Assembly: GCF_000716445.1 (NCBI RefSeq) | Contig: NZ_JNWK01000006.1 | Coordinates: 1 to 64,000 of the forward strand | From: Streptomyces wedmorensis | GTDB lineage: Bacteria; Actinomycetota; Actinomycetes; Streptomycetales; Streptomycetaceae | Direction: 5' to 3' | Length of the DNA stretch: 64,000 nt | In this document: positions 9,332 through 17,718 of the stretch, in pieces | Position numbering within the stretch: the stretch's first letter is position 1 | Layout of the letters: the number at the start of each line of letters is the position of its first letter | Notes under the pieces: model-generated | What the model was told of the DNA's origin: nothing | Databases searched by the model: none | Seen by the model: the letters and a program-made list of their open reading frames with translations, nothing else | Made by a program: the position numbers and the translations under genes

Positions 9332-9361
9332 TTGTCCGCCGCGCGTACCGCCGGGTACAGT
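9332..9361 (+). promoter_or_regulatory. Probable promoter of the M23 peptidase gene
   Basis: TTGTCC (9332-9337) and TACAGT (9356-9361) are separated by 18 nt, an acceptable fit to a vegetative Streptomyces promoter. The predicted start near 9368 leaves a leader of about 75 nt before the GTG at 9442. Confidence 0.5.
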
Positions 9362-9441
9362 CGCGCCACTGCTTCCCCCGGGTCACCCCTCAGCGGGCCC
9401 GACCCCGGACTGGTCCTGCTGCCGAGGCGAGAGAGACGTTG

Positions 9442-11136
9442 GTGAACGACCAGCACCCCCACGCCGGGTACGCCGGAGACGGCGCCCACTCCACCGGCAG
9501 CTTCTCCACCGACCCGCTCTTCGGCGCCTACGCCGGCCAGGCGGACCAGAGCGGCCAGTGGGACCTCGGCCAGTACGGCGTCGCCACCGGCTCGTACGAC
9601 ACCACCGGTCAGTACGACCTGTCGGGGCAGTACGACGCGACCGGGCAGTACGCCACCGCCACGCAGTACGACACGACGGGCCAGTACGACACGACCGGCC
9701 AGTGGGACGCCACGGGGCAGTGGACCGCCGCCGCCTCCTACGACGCGACCGGCTCGTACGACACCACCGGTTACGACACCACCGGCTCGTACGCCACGAC
9801 CGCCTCGTACGACACCACCGGCCAGTGGGACGCCACCGCGTGGACCGAGGCGCAGCAGACCGGCCAGTACGACACCGTCCACGCCGGCGCCTACGCCGCC
9901 CAGGGCGCGTACGGCTATGAGTCCTACGACGCCACCGGCCAGTGGGCCGCCCCCGCCTTCGTGACCGACAACGGCACCGGCACCTATGACGCGACCGCGT
10001 GGAACCACGCGACGCCGGAGGCCGAGGCGCACGTCCCCCAGCAGTACACGCCGCTGGACACCCCGCAGTCCGAGCACTCCGTCGGCCACACGGAGCACGC
10101 CGAGCGCCCCGTCGAGCACACCGCCGAGTTCGCGTTCGAGTACGTCCCCGACGCGGAGACGGACGGCGCCTTCCCTGACGGCGCCTTCCCTGACGCCGCC
10201 TTCCCCGACGCCGCCTCCGGCACAGAGGCCGACTCCGACTCCGACTCCGTCGAGGAGCTCCACGACCTCGACGAGCCCGACGCCTACGAGGACCTCCCGG
10301 ACGCCGACGACGCGCCCGCCGTCGAGCTCCGCACGGACTCCCCGCTCGCCGGCCGCCCGGTGCGCCGCACCTCCGGCGGCGGCCGCGGCCGCCGCCGTAC
10401 CCCCGCCAAGCGGTCCGCGCTGCTGACCGTCGCCGTCCCCTCCGCCTGCGTCATGGGTGTCGCCGGCATCGCCGCGGCCTCCGTCAGCGGGCTGACCGGG
10501 GCCACGGAGGGCGGCCAGAAGGACAACACGACCTCGCTCGCCGCGGCCGACCCGGCCTCCGTCAAGCAGGTCGCCGCCAACAGCGCGCTCGACACCCAGC
10601 TCGCCGCGCTCAGCGCGGACGCCCGCGACTTCGGCGACCGGGCCAGCCGCACCCAGGAACGCATCGACCTCCGGCTCCGCCAGGAGGCCGAGAAGAAGAA
10701 GCGCGAGGAGGAGGCGGCCCGCAAGGAGGCGCTGCGCCCCAAGTTCGCGCTGCCGGTGAAGCTGCACCAGCTCAGCGCGCGCTTCGGGCAGTCCGGCGTC
10801 AACTGGATGTCCGTGCACACCGGGATCGACTTCCCCGTGATGACCGGCACGCCCGTGATGGCCGCCACGGACGGCACCGTCCGCACCCAGCTGAACAGCG
10901 CCTACGGCAACATGGTGATCGTCACCGCCCCGGACGGCACCGAGACCTGGTACTGCCACCTCAGCAGCGCCAAGATCCGCTCCGGCCAGGTGAAGGCCGG
11001 CGACGTCATCGCGTACTCCGGCGACTCCGGCAACTCCACCGGCCCGCACCTCCACTTCGAGGTCCGGCCGAACGGCACCCGCGCCATCGACCCGCTGGCC
11101 TGGCTGCGCAGCCACGGCCTCGACCCGACCGACTGA
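9442..11136 (+). CDS. M23 family metallopeptidase with Tyr/Asp/Thr/Gly repeat N-terminus
   Basis: A 564-residue peptidoglycan hydrolase. Residues about 30-190 are low-complexity repeats of YDTTGQ/YDATGQW type, followed by an acidic stretch. Then come an Arg-rich patch, one hydrophobic segment (about 330-355) acting as membrane anchor, and a charged coiled-coil-like segment (EAEKKKREEEAARKE). The C-terminal M23 domain has the zinc motifs HTGID and HLHFE. Topology suggests a cytoplasmic repeat region and an external peptidase. GTG 9442 was chosen; TTG 9439 is an alternative, and both follow a GA-rich Shine-Dalgarno. It is convergent with pcrA across a strong terminator. Confidence 0.85.
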   Translation: MNDQHPHAGYAGDGAHSTGSFSTDPLFGAYAGQADQSGQWDLGQYGVATGSYDTTGQYDLSGQYDATGQYATATQYDTTGQYDTTGQWDATGQWTAAASYDATGSYDTTGYDTTGSYATTASYDTTGQWDATAWTEAQQTGQYDTVHAGAYAAQGAYGYESYDATGQWAAPAFVTDNGTGTYDATAWNHATPEAEAHVPQQYTPLDTPQSEHSVGHTEHAERPVEHTAEFAFEYVPDAETDGAFPDGAFPDAAFPDAASGTEADSDSDSVEELHDLDEPDAYEDLPDADDAPAVELRTDSPLAGRPVRRTSGGGRGRRRTPAKRSALLTVAVPSACVMGVAGIAAASVSGLTGATEGGQKDNTTSLAAADPASVKQVAANSALDTQLAALSADARDFGDRASRTQERIDLRLRQEAEKKKREEEAARKEALRPKFALPVKLHQLSARFGQSGVNWMSVHTGIDFPVMTGTPVMAATDGTVRTQLNSAYGNMVIVTAPDGTETWYCHLSSAKIRSGQVKAGDVIAYSGDSGNSTGPHLHFEVRPNGTRAIDPLAWLRSHGLDPTD

Positions 11137-11146
11137 GCGAACCCGC

Positions 11147-11194
11147 ACCTACGAGAGAGGGCCCCGGCATGAGCCGGGGCCCTCTCTCGTAGGT
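11147..11194. terminator. Bidirectional terminator between M23 gene and pcrA
   Basis: A perfect 22-bp inverted repeat (11147-11168 with 11173-11194) closes on the 4-nt loop ATGA, between two convergent stop codons. It can stop transcription from both sides. Confidence 0.9.
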
Positions 11195-11217
11195 GTCGCG
11201 GGTCCCGCGGGCCGGGA

Positions 11218-13665
11218 CTACAGCTTCTCGACCGGCGCGTACCGCAGCAGCAGCCGCTTCGGCTTCTCGTCACCGAAGTCGATCGTCGCCTGGGCGTCGG
11301 CGCCCGCGCCCGTCACCGTCATGACCGTGCCGAGGCCGAACTGGTCGTGCGTCACCCGGTCGCCGACCTGGAGGGAGATCACCGGCTTCTCCCCGGCACG
11401 CCGGGTGGCGAACCCGGAGGGGCCGGAGCGGGACCGGGAGGACGAGAGCGAGGACGTGATCCCCGAGGTCGGCCCGGCGGGCTTCACCATCGGACCGGTC
11501 CGCTTCCACTCCAGGTACGCGGGCGGGATCTCCTCCAGGAAGCGCGAGGCCGGGTTGTACGAGGGCTGGCCCCAGGCGCTGCGCATCGACGAGCGGGTGA
11601 GGTAGAGCCGCTCACGCGCGCGCGTGATGCCGACGTACGCGAGGCGGCGCTCCTCCTCCAGCTCCTTCGTCTGGCCGAGGGCGCGCATGTGCGGGAAGAC
11701 GCCGTCCTCCATGCCGGTGAGGAACACCACCGGGAACTCGAGGCCCTTGGCGGTGTGCAGCGTCATCAGCGTGATGACGCCCCGGCCCTCCTCGTCCTCG
11801 TCCGGGATCTGGTCGGAGTCGGCGACGAGGGCGACCTTCTCCAGGAACTCGGCGAGGGTCGCCGGCTCCTCGCCGCGCTCCTGTTCGAACTCGAGGGCGA
11901 CGGCGGCGAGTTCCTGGAGGTTCTCGATCCGGGTCTCGTCCTGCGGGTCGGTCGAGGCCTGGAGTTCGGCCAGGTAGCCGGTCCGCTCCAGTACGGCCTC
12001 CAGGACGACGGCGGGGCCGGCGCCGGACTCGACGACGGTGCGCAGTTCGTCCATCAGCGCGTTGAAGCGCTTGACGGCGTTCGCGGAGCGCGCGGCCATG
12101 CCGTACGCCTCGTCGACCCGCTTGAGGGCCTGCGGGAAGGTGATCTTCTCGCGCAGCGAGAGGGCGTCGATCATCGCCTCGGCGCGCTCTCCGATGCCCC
12201 GCTTGGGGACGTTGAGGATGCGGCGCAGCGGGACGTTGTCCTCGGGGTTGGCGAGGACGCGGAGGTACGCGAGGACGTCCCGGACCTCCTTGCGCTCGTA
12301 GAAGCGCACGCCGCCGACGACCTTGTAGGGCAGTCCGACGCGGATGAAGATCTCTTCGAAGACGCGGGACTGGGCGTTGGTCCGGTAGAAGACGGCGACG
12401 TCCCCGGCCTTGGCGTCGCCCGTGTCGGTGAGGCGGTCGATCTCGTCGGCGACGAACTGGGCCTCGTCGTGCTCGGTGTCCGCGACGTAGCCGGTGATCT
12501 GCGCGCCCGCGCCCGCGTTCGTCCACAGGTTCTTGGGGCGGCGGGACTCGTTGCGCTCGATGACGGCGTTGGCGGCGGAGAGGATCGTCTGGGTGGAGCG
12601 GTAGTTCTGCTCCAGGAGGATCGTCGTGGCGTCCGGGTAGTCCTCCTCGAACTGGAGGATGTTGCGGATGGTCGCGCCACGGAAGGCGTAGATCGACTGG
12701 TCGGCGTCGCCGACGACGCACAGCTCGGCGGGGCCGAGGTCCTCGTAGCCCGTGCCGACGAGCTCCCGTACGAGGGTGTACTGGGCGTGGTTGGTGTCCT
12801 GGTACTCGTCGACGAGGACGTGGCGGAAGCGGCGGCGGTAGTGCTCGGCGACGTCGGGGAACGCCTGGAGCAGGTGGACCGTCGTCATGATGATGTCGTC
12901 GAAGTCCAGGGCGTTGGCCTCGCGCAGCCGTGCCTGGTACATGCGGTACGCCTCGGCGAGCGTCTTCTCGAAGCCGTCGACGGCCTGGTCGGCGAAGGAC
13001 TCCTCGTCGATCAGCTCGTTCTTGAGGTTCGAGATCTTGGCGCTGAACGACTTCGGCGGGAACTTCTTCGGGTCGAGGTCCAGGTCACGGCAGACCAGGG
13101 ACATCAGCCGCTTCGAGTCGGCGGCGTCGTAGATCGAGAAGGAGGACGTGAAGCCGAGCCTCTTCGACTCACGCCGCAGGATGCGGACGCACGCGCTGTG
13201 GAAGGTCATGACCCACATGGCGTTGGCGCGCGGGCCGACGAGCTGCTCGACGCGCTCCTTCATCTCGCCGGCGGCCTTGTTGGTGAAGGTGATCGCCAGT
13301 ATCTGGCCGGGGTGGACGTGCCGCGTGCCCAGGAGGTGGGCGATGCGGTGGGTGAGCACCCGGGTCTTGCCGGAGCCGGCGCCGGCGACGATGAGCAGCG
13401 GGGTGTCGGTGTGGACGACGGCGGCGCGCTGCTGTTCGTTCAGCCCCTCCAGGAGCGCGGCGGGGTCCACGACGGGGCGCGGGGCGCCGTCGCGGTAGTG
13501 CGTGTCCCGGGGCGGGGGCGCGTCGAAGTGCTCCCCGAAGAGGTCGTGCGGGACCTCCTCCGCGGCCGGGGAGCCGTGCTCGTCGTCCTCGGGGTGGGGC
13601 GGGGGCTCCTCCGAGGAGTGGTTCTGGAGGCCGGCCAGGAAGCTGTCGTCAAAGAGGCTGCTCAT
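11218..13665 (-). CDS. pcrA: ATP-dependent DNA helicase PcrA/UvrD
   Basis: An 815-residue superfamily 1A 3'-5' helicase for nucleotide excision repair, replication-fork rescue and plasmid replication. After an acidic 70-residue N-terminal extension come the Q-motif region LNEQQRAAV, Walker A AGAGSGKT, Walker B VDEYQDTN, motif III GDADQSIYAFRGA, motif IV EQNYRS, and the motif V/VI region TLHTAKGLEF and YVGITRARERLYL. The C-terminus has the small PcrA Tudor-like domain (GDRVTHDQFGLGTV) that contacts RNA polymerase. The length is a little longer than average because of the N-terminal extension. It is convergent with the M23 gene. Confidence 0.95.
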   Translation of the reverse strand: MSSLFDDSFLAGLQNHSSEEPPPHPEDDEHGSPAAEEVPHDLFGEHFDAPPPRDTHYRDGAPRPVVDPAALLEGLNEQQRAAVVHTDTPLLIVAGAGSGKTRVLTHRIAHLLGTRHVHPGQILAITFTNKAAGEMKERVEQLVGPRANAMWVMTFHSACVRILRRESKRLGFTSSFSIYDAADSKRLMSLVCRDLDLDPKKFPPKSFSAKISNLKNELIDEESFADQAVDGFEKTLAEAYRMYQARLREANALDFDDIIMTTVHLLQAFPDVAEHYRRRFRHVLVDEYQDTNHAQYTLVRELVGTGYEDLGPAELCVVGDADQSIYAFRGATIRNILQFEEDYPDATTILLEQNYRSTQTILSAANAVIERNESRRPKNLWTNAGAGAQITGYVADTEHDEAQFVADEIDRLTDTGDAKAGDVAVFYRTNAQSRVFEEIFIRVGLPYKVVGGVRFYERKEVRDVLAYLRVLANPEDNVPLRRILNVPKRGIGERAEAMIDALSLREKITFPQALKRVDEAYGMAARSANAVKRFNALMDELRTVVESGAGPAVVLEAVLERTGYLAELQASTDPQDETRIENLQELAAVALEFEQERGEEPATLAEFLEKVALVADSDQIPDEDEEGRGVITLMTLHTAKGLEFPVVFLTGMEDGVFPHMRALGQTKELEEERRLAYVGITRARERLYLTRSSMRSAWGQPSYNPASRFLEEIPPAYLEWKRTGPMVKPAGPTSGITSSLSSSRSRSGPSGFATRRAGEKPVISLQVGDRVTHDQFGLGTVMTVTGAGADAQATIDFGDEKPKRLLLRYAPVEKL

Positions 13666-13674
13666 CGCCTCACG

Positions 13675-13680
13675 AGTCTA
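13675..13680 (-). promoter_or_regulatory. -10 box of pcrA
   Basis: On the minus strand TAGACT (13680-13675) lies 9 nt before the pcrA ATG at 13665, with GAGG between. The transcript would have a very short leader or none. Confidence 0.5.
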
Positions 13681-13768
13681 GGACGCCCCACCGACATCCG
13701 GGCCCGCCTTCGGAACCCTCCTCGCCGTCCCGCCTGCGGAACCGGTCACACCGGGCGGCCGGCCCGGG

Positions 13769-14122
13769 TCACACCCAGAGGGTCGCGATGAAGATGTTCG
13801 CCATGGTCAGGCCGCCGACCGCGGCGAAGAGACCCTTGTCGACCCGCTCCTCGTCCCGCTTGACGTAGACCAGGCCGAGGATGACGACGAGGATCGCCAG
13901 CTTGATGCCGATCTTGACGTTGTTGACGGTCTGGTCGTCGGCCTGGTTGAGGCCGACGAGCGCGACGCCGGTGACCAGCATGGTCAGCGCGCCGTGCAGC
14001 ATCGCGGGGCTGAAGCGGGCCGTACCGGCGCCCATCGCCTTCATCTGGGTGAGGAACCCGCCGAGCAGCGAGGCGATACCGATGATGTGCAGGGCGACGA
14101 AGACATTGATGAGTACGTCCAT
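13769..14122 (-). CDS. Small integral membrane protein (unknown function)
   Basis: A 117-residue protein with four predicted membrane spans: about 5-25 (VFVALHIIGIASLLGGFL), 44-62, 70-88 and 97-115. No enzymatic motif is visible; His12 and His43 in or near the spans could bind metal or heme, but this is speculation. It is conserved beside pcrA in streptomycetes as far as remembered. The start is leaderless: TAGGCT at 14135-14130 precedes the ATG by 7 nt. Confidence 0.75.
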   Translation of the reverse strand: MDVLINVFVALHIIGIASLLGGFLTQMKAMGAGTARFSPAMLHGALTMLVTGVALVGLNQADDQTVNNVKIGIKLAILVVILGLVYVKRDEERVDKGLFAAVGGLTMANIFIATLWV

Positions 14123-14129
14123 GGGGCGG

Positions 14130-14135
14130 AGCCTA
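14130..14135 (-). promoter_or_regulatory. -10 box of leaderless promoter (small membrane protein)
   Basis: Minus-strand TAGGCT (14135-14130) ends 7 nt before the ATG at 14122, the classical spacing for a leaderless transcript. Confidence 0.55.
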
Positions 14136-14250
14136 ACCGGGGCCCTAGCACCGCTCTCCGGCCGGGTCCACTCCCTTCGGTGCTTCGGTCGCCCGACCGC
14201 CGAATGTCCCCAGGCCCCTCACTCCGAGCGAACGGGAACGGTCCCCGACC

Positions 14251-14280
14251 CGTCAACTGACGTCAATAGCGGTCAACTCC
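14251..14280 (+). repeat. Three 10-bp phased GTCAA repeats upstream of the NlpC/P60 gene
   Basis: Consecutive 10-mers CGTCAACTGA, CGTCAATAGC and GGTCAACTCC put GTCAA at 14252, 14262 and 14272, on one face of the helix. A -10-like TAGCGT lies downstream at 14304-14309, so the repeats sit just upstream of the -35 region, where an activator would bind. The sequence differs from the Streptomyces PHO box in period and bases. Confidence 0.45.
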
Positions 14281-14465
14281 CCGCCGGGGCGTGACCCCAG
14301 GTTTAGCGTCCTCCACCAGGTGACCGGCTCCCCACCGCCGCCGGCGATCCGGCGGTCGTCGGTCACCCCCGCCGAGAAAATCCGGCGGCGGCCGTCTCCC
14401 CTGTGGCGGCCGTCGTCGGCCCGGCGGGCACCGTCCCCCTCAGGGAGAGGATGTGACCCGCCCTC

Positions 14466-15569
14466 GTGGCAGCGCACCGGAAGTCCCGACAGTCCCCCCT
14501 CGGTGGTCAGGCGGTCCGCACCGCCGCCACGCTCGCCCTCGCCTCCGCCGCGACGGCGACGCTCTTCGAGGGGTCCGGGCACGCGGACCCCCGGCCCACC
14601 GCGGCCCAGGTCAAGGCGAAGGTCGACCGGCTGTACGAGGAGGCCGAGGTCGCGACGGAGCGGTACAACGGGGCGAAGGAGAAGGCCGACGAGGCCCGCG
14701 CCGCGTTCGACAGGCTGCGCGACGAGGCGGCCCGCAGGACCGAGCGGCTCAACACCGCCCGGGACGGACTCGGGGCCATGGCCGCCGCCCAGTACCGCTC
14801 CGGTGGACTCGACCCGGCCGTGCAGCTCGCCCTCACCTCCGACCCCGACGAGTACCTGGAGCGGGCTGCCCTCGCCGAGAAGGCCGGGGACCGTCAGGCC
14901 GTGGCGATCGGCGCCGTACGACGTGAGCTCGCCGCCCTCCGTCAGCTGCGCGGCGAGTCGACGGGACGCCTCACCGCTCTGCGGAGTCACGAGGAGGAGC
15001 TGCGGCGGCAGAAGGCGGCCGTGGTCGGCAAGCTGGCGGAGGCCCGGACCCTGCTCGCCCGGCTCACCGCCGAGGAACGGGCGCGGTACGAGGCCGCCAC
15101 CGCCGGCCGGGACGGCTCCGGCACCTCGGCGGGAACCGGCGGATCGGACTCGACCGGCTCCGCCACCGCGCGGGCCGACCGCTCCTCGGGCGGCGAGCGC
15201 GGCCCGGTGACCGCCCCGAACACACGGGCCGCCGAGGCCATCTCCTTCGCCCGCGCCCAGCTCGGCAAGCCGTACGTCTGGGGAGCGACGGGTCCCTCCG
15301 CGTACGACTGCTCGGGCCTCACCCAGGCCGCCTGGCGCGCCGCCGGCGTCTCCCTCCCCCGCACGACGTACACCCAGATCAACGCCGGGCAGCGCGTCTC
15401 CCGCTCCCAGCTCGCCCCCGGCGACCTGGTCTTCTTCTACTCCGGCATCAGCCACGTCGGGCTCTACATCGGCGGCGGCCAGATGATCCACGCCCCCCGG
15501 CCGGGCGCCCCGGTGCGGATCGCCCCGATCGACGAGATGCCCTTCGCCGGAGCGACCCGCGTGGGATGA
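14466..15569 (+). CDS. NlpC/P60 (C40) peptidoglycan endopeptidase, RipA-like
   Basis: A 367-residue exported cell-wall hydrolase. The N-terminus has basic residues then a hydrophobic stretch ending near HADP, a probable Sec signal peptide. Residues about 40-215 form a coiled coil (VDRLYEEAEVATERY) like the regulatory helix of RipA. After a Ser/Gly/Thr linker comes the C40 domain: catalytic Cys in YDCSGLT, His in SHVGLYIG and a third polar residue near MIHAPRPG. It should cut D-Glu-mDAP-type links in the peptide stem. The start is GTG at 14466; GGGAGAGG lies about 15 nt away, rather far, but no better in-frame start is visible. Confidence 0.88.
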   Translation: MAAHRKSRQSPLGGQAVRTAATLALASAATATLFEGSGHADPRPTAAQVKAKVDRLYEEAEVATERYNGAKEKADEARAAFDRLRDEAARRTERLNTARDGLGAMAAAQYRSGGLDPAVQLALTSDPDEYLERAALAEKAGDRQAVAIGAVRRELAALRQLRGESTGRLTALRSHEEELRRQKAAVVGKLAEARTLLARLTAEERARYEAATAGRDGSGTSAGTGGSDSTGSATARADRSSGGERGPVTAPNTRAAEAISFARAQLGKPYVWGATGPSAYDCSGLTQAAWRAAGVSLPRTTYTQINAGQRVSRSQLAPGDLVFFYSGISHVGLYIGGGQMIHAPRPGAPVRIAPIDEMPFAGATRVG

Positions 15570-15580
15570 CCGGGCCGGGC

Positions 15581-16303
15581 TCAGACCAGGCGGCGGGCGG
15601 TGGCCCAGCGGGTCAGCTCGTGCCGGTTGGACAGCTGGAGCTTCCGCAGGACCGCCGAGACGTGCGACTCGACCGTCTTCACCGAGATGTAGAGCTGCTT
15701 GGCGATCTCCTTGTACGCGTAGCCGCGGGCGATCAGCCGCAGCACCTCCCGCTCCCGCTGGGTGAGCCGGTCCATGTCCTCGTCCACAGGCGGCGCGTCC
15801 GTCGAGGCGAAGGCGTCCAGGACGAACCCGGCGAGGCGCGGGGAGAAGACGGCGTCGCCCTCCTGGACGCGGAAGATCGAGTCGACCAGGTCCGTGCCGG
15901 TGATCGTCTTGGTGACGTAGCCGCGGGCACCGCCCCGGATCACCCCGATCACGTCCTCGGCGGCGTCCGAGACGGACAGGGCCAGGAAGCGGACCGGGTC
16001 CTCGGACGCACCCATCAGACTCGCGCAGCGCCGCAGCACCTCGACGCCGCCGCCACCGGGGAGGTGCACGTCGAGGAGGACGACCTCGGGACGGGTCGCC
16101 GTGATGACGGTGACCGCCTGGTCGACGTCGGCGGCCTCGCCGACCACCTCGACGCCGGTGACGTCGGTCCGGCCGATCTCGGCCTGCACGCCCGTGCGGA
16201 ACATCCGGTGGTCGTCGACGAGCACCACCCGCACCCGGCGCTCCGTGCCCGCCGCCACCGCGTCCGCGTCCGCTCCGTTCGCCGCACCGGTCTCGTCGCT
16301 CAT
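15581..16303 (-). CDS. NarL/LuxR-family response regulator of envelope-stress system (LiaR/EsrR-like)
   Basis: A 240-residue response regulator. The receiver domain (about 22-145) shows the acidic pair VDDH, the phosphoacceptor Asp in LLDVHLPG, Ser in ALSVSD and Lys in YVTKT. The C-terminal LuxR-type helix-turn-helix reads LTQREREVLRLIARG ... KTVESHVSAVLRKL. Its ATG overlaps the stop of the PspC-domain kinase gene by 4 nt (ATGA), so sensor and regulator are translationally coupled. The likely target is the divergent intergenic region 17563-17718, which holds TCAGGG repeats. Confidence 0.9.
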   Translation of the reverse strand: MSDETGAANGADADAVAAGTERRVRVVLVDDHRMFRTGVQAEIGRTDVTGVEVVGEAADVDQAVTVITATRPEVVLLDVHLPGGGGVEVLRRCASLMGASEDPVRFLALSVSDAAEDVIGVIRGGARGYVTKTITGTDLVDSIFRVQEGDAVFSPRLAGFVLDAFASTDAPPVDEDMDRLTQREREVLRLIARGYAYKEIAKQLYISVKTVESHVSAVLRKLQLSNRHELTRWATARRLV

Positions 16304-17562
16304 CCGTCCGCCCTCTCCATCTCAAGCTCCACTTCGGTGCCCCCGCCCTCAACGGACCGCAACCGGGCCGAACCGCCGTTGCGCTGCATCCGGCCGATGA
16401 TCGATTCTCTTACGCCCATCCGGTCCTCCGGCACGGAATCCAGGTCGAAGCCAGGTCCCCGGTCCTTCACCGAGACGAACACCGACCGGCCGTCCACCTC
16501 GGCGTACACCTGCACGGCCCCGCCCTCGCCACCGTACTTGGCGGCGTTGACCATCGCCTCGCGTGCGGCCTGCATCTGCGCGGACAGTCCCTCGTCGAGC
16601 GGACAGTCGCCGACGACCACGACCTCCAGCGGGACCCCGTGCTTGTCCTCGACCTCGGCCGCGGCCTTCTTCACGGCCTCCGCCACGGTCTCCGGCTCCT
16701 CGTCCTTGCCCGTGCCCTCGGGCTTGTACAGCCAGTTCCGCAGCTCCCGCTCCTGGGCGCGGGCGAGCCGGCGGACCTCGCCGGCGTCGTCGGCGTTGCG
16801 CTGGATCAGGGTGAGGGTGTGCAGCACGGAGTCGTGGACGTGGGCCGCGACCTCGGCGCGCTCCTGGGCGCGGATGCGCATGGTGCGCTCCTCGGTGAGG
16901 TCCTGCGACATCCGGACCAGCCAGGGTCCGGCGAGCAGCGCTATGCCGGTGAGGACCGCGACCGCGGCGGTGAGGGCCGTGCCGAGCTGGGCGACGGAGC
17001 CGCGCACCACCACGAAGACCGCGAGGCCCGTGCCGACCAGGGCGACCCCGGCCAGGCCGCGGACGAGCTGGAGCGTCCGGCGCCGGCGCCCGGCCTCGGT
17101 CCAGCTGGCCCGGCGGGCGTTGTCCGCCTGGCGCCAGACCAGGGCGACGCCGCCGCAGACGAGGAGCCCCGGCCATATGTACCGTCCGGAGCCGTCGTCG
17201 ACGCTGATGTTCCCGATGAGGACCGCGCCGCCGATCGCGAGCGCTATCAGCGCGAGGACCTGCCCCCGGTCGGGCTTGCGCAGTCGGCGGCGCCCGTCGG
17301 GGGTGGTCTCGAAGAGGGGGCGCGGCAGGCCGCGGCCGCCGACGCCCAGCGGGACGACGATCCAGAACGCTGCATAGATCACGAGACCGAGTCCGTCCGT
17401 GAAGAGGAGGACGACGAAGATCATCCGCACCCAGACGACCGGCAGGCCGAGATGGCCGGCCAGCCCCCGCGCGACACCGCCGAGCCACCGCCCGTCGGCG
17501 CTCCGGTAGAGCCTGCGCACGGGTGGTTCGTCGATCTCGGTGACACGAGCGGCTGCGGACAT
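16300..17562 (-). CDS. PspC-domain sensor histidine kinase (LiaS/EsrS-like)
   Basis: A 420-residue membrane kinase. It begins with a PspC domain (about 13-75: RRLYRSADGRWLGGVARGLAG) that includes the first hydrophobic helix, followed by several more membrane helices up to about residue 210. The HisKA_3 phosphoacceptor box is AAHVHDSVLHTL (His near residue 240). An HATPase domain follows, with NAAKYGG (N box), DRGPGFD (G1) and a Gly-rich GGGTEVE end. PspC-linked kinases of this type (LiaS, and EsrS of Corynebacterium) respond to cell-envelope stress and antibiotics. The ATG at 17562 was chosen because it gives an intact PspC domain; no strong Shine-Dalgarno is seen. Confidence 0.9.
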   Translation of the reverse strand: MSAAARVTEIDEPPVRRLYRSADGRWLGGVARGLAGHLGLPVVWVRMIFVVLLFTDGLGLVIYAAFWIVVPLGVGGRGLPRPLFETTPDGRRRLRKPDRGQVLALIALAIGGAVLIGNISVDDGSGRYIWPGLLVCGGVALVWRQADNARRASWTEAGRRRRTLQLVRGLAGVALVGTGLAVFVVVRGSVAQLGTALTAAVAVLTGIALLAGPWLVRMSQDLTEERTMRIRAQERAEVAAHVHDSVLHTLTLIQRNADDAGEVRRLARAQERELRNWLYKPEGTGKDEEPETVAEAVKKAAAEVEDKHGVPLEVVVVGDCPLDEGLSAQMQAAREAMVNAAKYGGEGGAVQVYAEVDGRSVFVSVKDRGPGFDLDSVPEDRMGVRESIIGRMQRNGGSARLRSVEGGGTEVELEMERADG

Positions 17563-17596
17563 GCACCGATCGTCACACGTTCGGCCCTCCCTGGAC

Positions 17597-17680
17597 ATCA
17601 GGGTCGGCCCTGAGATCGCCCCTGGTGCCGACTCGGGGACGAAGGGGCACCGAATATCAGGGTCGGGCCAGGGTCGGCCC
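17597..17680. promoter_or_regulatory. Operator-like TCAGGG repeats between divergent kinase and PspC genes
   Basis: A perfect inverted repeat TCAGGG-TCGG-CCCTGA lies at 17598-17613. Two further copies of its CAGGGTCGG half follow in direct orientation at 17658-17666 and 17669-17677. The three copies fill the shared promoter region of the kinase/regulator pair and the LiaF-like gene, the natural place for autoregulation by the NarL-type regulator. Confidence 0.55.
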
Positions 17681-17718
17681 CGGTGCCGCTCGGCGTCACG
17701 GGCCGTCACCATGGACGC

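Noticed and set aside
9590..9830. Repeats in the M23 gene considered as a CRISPR or insertion element
   Set aside because: They are degenerate 18-bp coding repeats for a hexapeptide.
11347..13791. An 814-codon plus-strand frame over pcrA
   Set aside because: Shadow of the helicase gene; the pcrA frame has all helicase motifs.
14251..14280. PHO box
   Set aside because: The period is 10, not 11, and the core GTTCA is not present.
14253..14465. c-di-AMP (ydaO-type) riboswitch before the NlpC/P60 gene
   Set aside because: Such riboswitches often precede cell-wall hydrolases, but its conserved core segments were not found here.
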